Assembly (NCBI RefSeq): GCF_963678635.1
Contig: NC_087070.1
Span: forward strand, 15,007,840-15,071,839
DNA length: 64,000 bases
Direction of reading: 5' to 3'
Origin: Symsagittifera roscoffensis
Taxonomy: Eukaryota > Xenacoelomorpha > Acoela > Convolutidae
Shown here: piece after piece, positions 55,283-64,000 of the stretch
Layout of the letters: each line of letters begins with the position of its first letter
Position numbering within the stretch: the stretch's first letter is position 1
Made by a program: the position numbers and the translations under genes
The notes under the pieces: model-generated
What the model saw: the letters and a program-made list of their open reading frames with translations, nothing else
Databases searched by the model: none
What the model was told of the DNA's origin: nothing

Positions 55283-56812
55283 TCAACATCTACTTTTTTC
55301 TTGCAATGAAATGGAAACTCGTCGTCCCTTCTGTTGTACTGGTGTGAGATTTTCAAAAAATTCCGCTTGCACTTTGTAATTTCTTATTTTCCCGACCCTA
55401 TCAAAAAGGTTTGAAAACTGCTTAGTGAAGTAAGTTTGCCAGGAGTCCAGCTCCCCCTTTTGCACCGATGTTTCCTCTTTCACCTCATTAATGGACTTTA
55501 TCTGCTCCCCTGGTGATTGCTGCACCAACTGTAGTCCTAGTTGAGGCATCAGGTCTCTTCCAATTATCGATGGGCGGTTACCTCCGATGATTTTTATCCT
55601 CGCGTTTATCTTCCAGCCAATGGATTCTAAAGTGATGGCCATTGTTCCAATCATCTGTAGTGGATTGTTCCCATAATCCCGAAATGCATTATCCTCGTTC
55701 GAGAGGGCGTCCAGTTTTATCCCCGAAGCTCCAAGGGCTCTTTTTAGTTCCCCGATAGTGAAAAACGCTTCCTCATCCGCCGAATTCTCCAGATGTGTAT
55801 CATCAGCATTCTCACGTATCATTCCGACTGCTTCCTGTCCTCGCTGATTTTCACGCTTCCTCCTACAGGTACGTTCGAAATGTCCAATTTTATGGCAAAA
55901 ATTACACGTGACTCCTTTTGCGGGGCATCTATCCAAATGTTCTCTTATAAAATTTGGTTGGTCGCAATTGTAGCGTCGGTTGTTCTGGAGCAGATCCCCC
56001 CCCCCCCCCCCCCCCCGGTTTGAGCTTCGTCCTTGGTATGAGCCTCTGCCCCTTGCACGGTTATTACGATATCCTCCTCGTATCGTCCCGACCGGTTCTG
56101 TTTTAATCTAGATTCCTCCCTCTGATGACGATCCTTGGGTTCCCACCGATCCCGTGACAACGTAAGATGTAGCATATTTGTTTCCCCGCTCATACGAAAC
56201 GGCGATCCTGTACACCTCCTCCGGTGTTTTCGTTGAACTGCACAATTCCTTTTGTGCCTCGCGGTTATTCATATTTACAATGAATACATTCCTGAGTATA
56301 CGGTCCTCCAATGCTCAAAAATTGCATCGGGCCGCGAGTCCGCTCAGGACGGAGTGGAATTGCTCCAGACTTTTGTTGATGAATTGTTTCCGAGAGAGAA
56401 GTTGAAATGTCTCTTATGTTTCGTTCCTTTCCTTCTTGAATTCCGTCTCCAGTACGTCTAACATCCTTGGGTAACGAATCGTTGAGAGATCCAGATGTGG
56501 TCGTCTCTTGCGTAGTTCATCTTGCCCCTTTTCCCGCAGACACAAATACATGTTCGAAATCAGTATTTGTTCTGATTCCAGTCGGTTTTTCCCATCAACT
56601 TCCTCGGGCAAAGCGGTAACTTGGGCTGCAGTAAGGGTTGCTGCGTAATAGCAGTTTTTCGGGTTGATTGTGTGCTTCGCCACCATTCCCCATTGGAATC
56701 TATTAATCCAGAAATCCCACATCATGGACGGTTCAGTACATTTTGATGGCCAGAATCCTGTAATGCCCAGTGGATTTTTTCCTCCCCCACTTGAGACTGC
56801 TGGCTGCGCCAT
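55283..56812 (-). pseudogene. gag with zinc knuckle and protease region, broken
   Basis: It begins at 56812 (MAQPAVSSGGGKNPLG). The gag frame carries in-frame stops near 56414 and 56320 and continues to 56108. A frame change then leads to the nucleocapsid-like RNA-binding part. CNFCHKIGHFERTC is a C-x2-C-x4-H-x4-C zinc knuckle. The protease C-terminal part is recognisable as IIGRDLMPQLGL, but a D-T-G active site is not visible. A run of C/G (Gly repeat) lies at about 55988-56017. Confidence 0.8.
56794..56811 (-). promoter_or_regulatory. Primer-binding site, overlapping gag start
   Basis: Directly inside the 5' LTR, minus strand TGGCGCAGCCAGCAG has the TGG start expected of a tRNA-primed site. 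The gag ATG uses the last LTR base plus the first two bases of this site. The cognate tRNA was not identified. Confidence 0.55.
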
Positions 56813-57013
56813 GTTAAAAACGTTCGTTGTTCAGTATTTGAATTCCAGTATATAATCAACTTGATCTCACAAAGTTAACAATAAGAGTGATACTAAACAA
56901 TATCCAAGGGTGACAGACTATTCTAAGGACAGCACCTGCTAACAGATTAATTAGCACCACGATTGACAGTTGATTGACTGCTGTAAGTTGAACTAAATAA
57001 AGACTGTATGACA
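56812..57013 (-). repeat. 5' LTR
   Basis: 202 bp, plus-strand start TGTTAAAAACGTTCG, end GTATGACA. Partner of 51134-51335. Confidence 0.93.
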
Positions 57014-57017
57014 TTTT

Positions 57018-60000
57018 GTACAGCAAATAGTGGCGCAACTGTTCTATACATTCCAAAAAATTTGTTATCCTGTGCTCAAAAATTGGAAGTTATTTCGCCC
57101 CAAATGATTTTTCATGAGTATTTTTTGACCAATTCGACATAACTTAAGCCCGCTTTATTCCCTATTTCTCCTAAAATGCAAGGTGAGCCGGCTTGAACTC
57201 ATTCCTAAATGAACTGAGACGAGCTTATTGATCCCAATAACTAGTCAACAAGTAAGATGCTTATCATATGGAAGTTGGCTTTGAGGTGGAGAAAAAATCG
57301 CGAAACAAAACGAAATAACATTAGAATTTTATTATTTTTCTAATTTTCATCATTTCGACAACAAAACTGTTGCTAATTTTCAGCGGTTCAACGACCAAAC
57401 CCAATAATTGAACCATCTAAATAATTCAGGACTGAAACACAGGACTGAGTTCAAGATACGTCAGTTTTTTTAAAGTTTTGTTCGCCTGATTTTCTGCGGT
57501 TTCTGATTGAATTCATATTTGCTAAAATTTACAAGCGATTTCATCACACGGTCACGCAAAAAAGGGGAACTAGAAATCACCAAACTGGCAATTCTGAAGT
57601 CTATTCCAAAAATTTCAAAATGGGAAGCAAAATTGGTAAATTTTAAACTGTCTTGCTATTTTCAAGATTTTTTTCAACATAAAAAGACATCATGAATTCT
57701 TTCATAATCTGATTCGTCTCAAAAACAACTGAAAAAGTACTTTTTACGTACACAAAAAACTCAGTTTTGCGACATTGGTTTTCAGCACTTTTTTTCGATA
57801 GAAATATCTTTAAATCTGCTCCCGGTTTCTTTCTATCACTTTTGAGGACTGACAACATAAAAATTTTTGGTGAGTTTTTAAGCTTAGAAAAACTCCGAGA
57901 AAGCAGCCAATTATTACATATTCTAGTCCACATTGAAATCATTTCAGAATTTTTGAAATTTTGTCTTCTTATATAATGTTTGAAGTTTTTTTTTGTTGCA
58001 TATACAACTTCTAATTATAACCGAAATTTAAGTATTAAAGTTTTGCCCTCAACAAGCTATTTATTTTGAAGACACCTGTTTTTCATATTTTAATTGATCG
58101 CGTATCTGGTCACAGAATCATGCACAAATATTGTGAAACTTAAGTTGCAAAAGATGAGGGAGGAGGAAATCAATGCAAAGATTGTAATTTGACTGCTCGT
58201 ATATCACGTCAAAACCCTGAATGTTACGACTGCCCTTAATACATATCGAACATTTTTGGAAACAAAACATTGATAAACTAAAAATTTTGGACAAAACCAA
58301 ATGTCAAGCATGAAATTTAAATCGTACAAAAAAAATACGACCAGTTTGGTAGCCTCAATTAAACTTGGAACACTTTTTGTGCGGGATACCTCGCCACGCA
58401 TAAATAGTTTGTGTTACGCTGCCGGCATTATGAATAAGTTTCCATAAATTAGTCCGGAGGATGGTTAAAATGACAACTTTTAAACTACTAGAACTTTACA
58501 AAAATTTATCGGAGCTGAAAAAATTTTTTAGCACTTTTTTTATAGATAATCGATAACTTTAATGGGTTCAATGGGGTTGTAAAAATTTTTCTTAAAAATG
58601 TTTATGATTATTTTGATCGCCAAAACTTCACTGAATAAAAAAATCACACCAAACTATGACAAAAGCGTCTATGACTTGTTTTTCATTTTTATATAATCGT
58701 CAAAAATTTGTCGCAAACCTAATTGAAAACCAGTTTAATCAAAACTCAAAGCTCTAGCTTGCTTTTTTTTACATAGACTTTCAAATGAAATGCACAAACT
58801 ACTGAGACTAAAATGGCATTGTTCTTCAGAAATGTACCATTTTGTTGCAGTGTTTTGATACATGTAAGAGATGATCTACAATCCTAACTTCACTTGCGCA
58901 TCAGCATCATATGTTCATCAATTAAAAAATTTTCAAATTTTTCGAAAGCACATTGATGAATCTTTGATAGCCCAAAATATAATTCGCATGCTTTAAAAAA
59001 AATTTTAGAGCAAAAAATTAATATTGAAACGCTCGAAATTTTTTCTGGCTTAATTTGAACTAGAAAAAACTGCAGTAACTGAGTCAAAATTTTTCAAAAA
59101 TTTGAAAAATAGTGACAAAGTGCTTGTGCTAGAGGTAGTTTTCGAATAGCAAAGTTTGACTTCTTGACCAGCCATTTTTGGTGAGTTGTTTTGAGCCCAC
59201 CAAATTAAATTGACGCCCAAAACTCAAAGCTAAAAAATAGCCAGTATGCAGATAGAAAAAAGCGACTGAGTGCTATTAAACTCATTTTTTCTGAATTAAA
59301 ATATATACATATGGACTTTGAGCACTTTGAAATTCAAGAGTTTGATATGAGTGACACTTCTTTGGCTGTAAAAAGGGAGTCAAAAAACTAAACTATGAAA
59401 TATTTTGTTCGCTGGAAAATTTAATAACTATAGTCCACTTTTGAAACTAAAAGTTGCTCACATTTTTTGCGTCATTTTTGCTTCCGTGTTTGGGGAGCGT
59501 AACTTGATTATTTCAATCAAAAACTAAACCGCAAGAAACGCGATGAAATTTTAGTATTTCTTCCTTTAAAAAATTAGGTTCACAGACAACTAAAAAGTTA
59601 TCCGGTGGTGATCTGCAAATAAGTTAAAAGGGTTTAATTTTTGGACTGCTTCGACCATTTTAAATAGAATTGGGATAATCAACGCGCTGTATACTTTGTC
59701 TGGTTAAAGCTTAAGCTGCGAAATAAATTTTTCGAAGCCAAATTGAGGCGCACTGTTTGTTCTTTTTGATATGTCATTAGACGAAAAATCTATCATTATT
59801 TTAGTTTTTCTGGCCTGTGGGTGATAAAAACGAAAAAAAAACGAATGAAAAAAAAAACATTTTTTGCACGTTTTTCAACAATTTATTGTTAAAGGACAGT
59901 CGAAAAAAAATCAGCGCATCACCTTGATACGAGCAATTTTGTCGTTGCTCAAGATACTTTATGATGAAAACGAAAAATGCATCGTAGCGAAACCAGTATT

Positions 60001-61317
60001 CCTTGATTAGGTTTCAAAGTTTTGCGTAAAAAAAATGTTATATCGTAATTTTTATCTTTGTTTCATCAACTAAGTTTTAAATTCACATTTGGTGTAAGTC
60101 ATGGTTTATCGATAAATCATTCTATTTTTTGAAGCGGTGTAGTTGATAACAATCGATAGATTGTTTCAAGTTTTTTTCTTTACGGATAAGATATCTCGCC
60201 AAAATCCCAAGACATGAAAATATTAACAAAGTTTCAGTTTTTTCAGAAACATGGAAATTATTGACTATAAAGAGAGTTGCGTTTTACGCGATAGAATCTT
60301 GTATCGCCCCCAGTTTTTATGCTATTTTCGTTTTAAATAATTGCAAAACTGCGTATACTGTTTTTGTTGTATGTGATATCATAAAAACGTTAACTTTACA
60401 AGGAAGTCTCACGCTTTTTGAAAAAAAAAACACTTTTCTTGTCAGAAAACAACAAAACTTTAGTTTATTTCTTCGCATATGTAGGTAACCTGGCGGATAC
60501 GGTAAAAATTAATTATTCATAAACGCATCATGATTTTTTGCAACTAAATTTTAAATACCTGCCATATAGCCCTCAGATAACAAAGTAGGTTTTTACTAAG
60601 TATTTAAAAATAGGTATTTTTCAAAAATAGTATTTAAATTTATTTGTAGGCTAATAAACTTTGTCATAAACATTTAAAGAATTACTCATAAAACTCTTGT
60701 TCACAGGTGATTCTGAAACTGGTGAGGATATTAAATCAGGATGAGGAGACGACGCTTTGAGGATATTAAATCAGTCGTATCAGCTCAAAATGTTTTTGAA
60801 GATCAGACGTAATATGTGGATGTTATTAAATGAATAAAATGTAAGTAAATGACTTTGAACCGAAGATCTAAGAGGAATGTGCAAAGAAGATGAAAAAATA
60901 TATGTTAGATTAATATATATCAAAGTTTTTTGAATTGACCAAATTAATTTTGAAGATGTTTGTCCACAAGCGTATAGTCTTATTGTTTCAAAACATAGCG
61001 TGCTTCGCATAAAGCCTAAGACTCTTAGCTTCTTTTAAAGACGCTGAAAATTTATATAAAAAATCAAATCAATTTTCATGCTTTTTAGAAATACGCTTGA
61101 AAATCTCGAGCACTTTTCTCAAAATTTTTCTCCGATGAAAACGCGAATAAAAAACAATTTAACGAGCGAGCTTAAATTCACTGAAAAATGCTAAAAGTCG
61201 TCTTACTGATAATTTTTTTTCCATATGTTAAGAATACGAATGTTTGGCGTCGCAGAGATAAGTATCGCTGCTTCAGGCCCTGATCTGTGGTCATTTTGGG
61301 TCTGTGGTCCTGATCTG
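57018..61317. other. Gene-poor stretch right of the LTR element
   Basis: No credible gene or RNA. About 58190-58670 is a diverged copy of 45360-45830. The remaining open frames are short and AT-biased. Confidence 0.45.
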
Positions 61318-62180
61318 TGGTCTCGGATTATAATGGATTTATTTTTGACTCGGGAATCCATTTTTATCGGTTAGAATTATGTGCGCTCGGTGCGGGAATT
61401 TAGTAAATTTTACAAAGCAGGGAATCATTGCAAACAATTTTTTTTAATTTTTATTAATCCATTTGCAATGTCGCCCTTGCATAAGTTTTTAGCTGAGTTC
61501 AAGAAGATGATTTTAAAGATCGTTTATTTACCACAGGTGTTTTTGTGGAGAGCAATATTATGACAGCTAGTTGAAACTTCAAAATCTTCCGGCTAGTGGT
61601 ATTTATTTTGATACGGGTTTTAGGAAATTTAGGGATCGAAACTTTCCCACGAAAAAAATTCTGTTTTTAATAGCCACAGTTTCTGAAGGCAAGGTCAGTT
61701 TTGTGTATGGTGCCACTGAGGCTAGCTCTACCGTTGAAATTGATGCTTTATTGATCTAACTATTTTGAACTATTAAACCGGGTTGACTCCATACACCGAA
61801 AATGCTTATCATACAACTCCATACATCAAATGTATGGAAAAAAGCTTGTCATACATTTTTCGTACGATTTCGAAAACTGGTTGAAAACAGCGGCTGTTTA
61901 ATTCTTAGGTAACAGTCTGGTTTTGTTTTTGTTTTTTTTTTGAAAAAAAGGCTTGTCATACAATTCCCATATGTGGAAAATGTATGACTAACATTTTTTG
62001 ATAGCGACACAAACATTTTTGAAATTGCGCCAAACATTTTCAACCGCAAATCAAATTTTGTAATCGGACAAACATTGTCCAAAATGTTTTTTTTGCCTGC
62101 GAAATTTAATTTTTTGTGTGCATAACGTAGTCCTGGATACACTAATGTTCAAAGTTTCTTCCTTTTGCTTCATCATTTTT
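61318..62180 (+). repeat. Direct repeat, copy 1 (about 860 bp)
   Basis: Matches 63121-64000 at an offset of about 1,803 bp (shared blocks CTCGGATTATAATGG, GTGCGCTCGGTGCGGG, TTCCGGCTAGTGGTATTT, ACCGGGTTGACTCCATAC), with few differences. It contains the CATACAACTCCATAC family. It encodes no recognised protein. Confidence 0.88.
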
Positions 62181-62519
62181 TTTCAAAAACGCTGAAAACT
62201 CCTATTTCTTTTGTATGGCAAATCTTGTCTTGATCAATGTCTGATAATTTTTAAACTCAGTTCTTAAAAACAATCATCGTTGAAATGTTTTGCCAAACTT
62301 GAAAGTTCGTTACTTTCGCTATATAATTTGGTCATACAATTCAGGTCATTTTCTTTGCATTGTAAATCCAAGACCGTCCAACTTTTGGTGCTTTGAGTAA
62401 ACCGAAGTCTTTGTCAGTTGCGTTCTGTTACAAACACAACCCAAAAAATTTCTGAAAAATTTGCTAACCACGGCGTTCTCGCAAAAAAATTTCATTTGGT
62501 TGTAAGCCCGCACCGAGCC

Positions 62520-63120
62520 GTCATGGTTCATAATCGATTATATTGTCATAATAAGTTCGGTATTTATAAAATTACAAGATAATTGATTAGAATCCATTAA
62601 AAACGGATTGAAATCCTAAATTTTTATACGTCAAAATAATCCATCATAATCGAGTTTTTTCTATGGCATTATAATCCATTAGTATAGATTATATTCTATT
62701 ATAAAAAATTTTTTTGAGAGGTTAATCATGAAATTTACATTATTTTTCAAATTTCTTTCAAATCCTTTTTAGTGCTGTTGCTAACCGTGCAGAGTAAAAA
62801 GAGAGTTATATTGATTATCATATATTTATAATCGTGTCTTTAGCAAAACTATTATTAATTATAAGCGCCAAATTTAGATGTTTAAACGATTTATTATCCA
62901 TTACATGATAACATTTTTGGTGACATTTTAATAAATTTTAATCAATTATAATTGATTATAGTTTTTCCGAAAATCTTTTATAACCACCTACTATCATAGA
63001 TTATAATCCCTTTTTCATTGGATTATAATTGTTTTTTTTTCAAAAATAATCGAATATTATGCCAATATAATCGAGTTCGTGGCCTGAATTCTTCATCTTT
63101 AATTATAATGGATTTTTTTT
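62520..63120. repeat. ATTATAATCGATTATA-rich segment between the direct repeats
   Basis: Many short palindromic TATAATCGATTATA, CATTATAATCC and GATTATAATGG motifs, about one every 40-60 bp. No gene. Confidence 0.6.
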
Positions 63121-64000
63121 TGGTCTCGGATTATAATGGATTTATTTTTGACTCGGGAATCCATTTTTATCGGTTAGAATTATGTGCGCTCGGTGCGGGA
63201 ATTTAGTAAATTTTACAGTGTATGGAATCATTGCAAACAATTTTTTTTTATTTTTATTAATCCGTTTGCAATGTAGCCCTTGCATGAGTTTTTAGCTGAG
63301 TTCAAGAAGATGATTTTAAAGATCGTTTATTTACCACAGGTGTTTTTGTGGAGAGCAATATTATGACAGCTAGTTGAAACTTCAAAATCTTCCGGCTAGT
63401 GGTATTTATTTTGATACGGGTTTTAGGAAATTTAAGGATCGAAACTTTCCCACAAAAAAAATTCTGTTTTTAATAGCCACAGTTTCTGAAGGCAAGCTCA
63501 GTTTTGTGTATGGCGCCACTGAGGCTAGCTCTACCGTTGAAATTGATGCTTTATTGATCTAACTATTTTGAACTATTAAACCGGGTTGACTCCATACACC
63601 GAAAATGCTTATCATACAACTCCATACATCAAATGTATGGAAAAAAGCTTGTCATACAATTTTCGTACGATTTCGAAAACTGGTTGAAAACAGCGGCTGT
63701 TTAATTCTTAGGTAACAGTCTGGTTTTGGTTTTGTTTTTTTTTGAAAAAAAAAGGCTTGTCATACAATTCCCATATGTGGAAAATGTATGACTAACATTT
63801 TTTGATAGCGACACAAACATTTTTGAAATTGCGCCAAACATTTTCAACCGCAAATCAAATTTTGTAATCGAACAAACATTGTCCAAAATGTTTTTTTTTG
63901 CCTGCGAAATTTAATTTTTTGTGTGCATAACGTAGTCCTGGATACACTAATGTTCAAAGTTTCTTCCTTTTTGCTCCATCATTTTTTTCAAAAACGCTGA
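63121..64000 (+). repeat. Direct repeat, copy 2, cut by window end
   Basis: Second copy of 61318-62180, still homologous at the last base of the window. Confidence 0.88.

Larger units (their letters stand above)
51134..57013 (-). mobile_element. Ty3/Gypsy-type LTR retrotransposon, 5.9 kb, decayed
   Basis: Two 202-bp direct LTRs (51134-51335 and 56812-57013) both start TG and end CA. They are flanked by TTTT on either side (51130-51133, 57014-57017), a likely 4-bp target duplication. On the minus strand the order is gag with zinc knuckle, protease, reverse transcriptase, RNase H, integrase, which is Ty3/Gypsy order. The coding region has several stops and frameshifts. By eye about 14 of 202 LTR positions differ, so the insertion is old. 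Confidence 0.93.

Overview
The window is eukaryotic, AT-rich and full of repeats. It looks like an invertebrate animal genome. The evidence is a four-exon neuroligin/cholinesterase-like adhesion gene with canonical GT-AG introns, an integrated Polinton (Maverick), a Ty3/Gypsy-type LTR element, hAT-type MITEs, a tRNA-derived SINE and a satellite-rich tandem duplication. I cannot name the phylum.

Layout. Position 1 to about 1.5 kb is upstream sequence with a truncated MITE. Exon 1 of the neuroligin-like gene is at 1535-3057. Its first intron (3058-47476, 44.4 kb) holds most of the mobile DNA: hAT MITEs with 8-bp target-site duplications (4635-4931, 9330-9782), a SINE (about 11.4 kb), an 18.3-kb Polinton (11885-30191, TSD TTTAGG), a 21-bp minisatellite inside a 2,591-bp-period tandem duplication (34.6-40.5 kb), and a foldback-like element (43189-44630). 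Exons 2-4 (47477-47713, 49102-49148, 49535-50493) complete a predicted 921-residue protein with signal peptide, inactive esterase domain, one membrane span and a cytoplasmic tail. Downstream lie a decayed LTR retrotransposon on the minus strand (51134-57013) and non-coding repeats, including an 860-bp direct repeat at the right edge.

The Polinton carries the expected core set, all on the plus strand: several small unknown genes, a packaging ATPase, small core and membrane proteins, a DDE integrase, a penton-like minor capsid protein, a basic core protein, a double-jelly-roll major capsid protein, an adenovirus-type protease, and a spliced zinc-finger/protein-primed DNA polymerase B. Integrase, ATPase and protease are intact. 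Minor capsid, major capsid, one core gene and the polymerase carry stops or frameshifts, so this copy looks non-autonomous, or the assembly has indels.

The most unusual part is a 3.7-kb cassette inside the Polinton (20602-24328). It is bounded by about 115-bp GC-rich inverted repeats. It carries a leftward pair of genes (one with HUH-like sequence features, one PC4-like) and a divergent gene of unknown function. It may be a nested element or captured ssDNA-virus-like genes.
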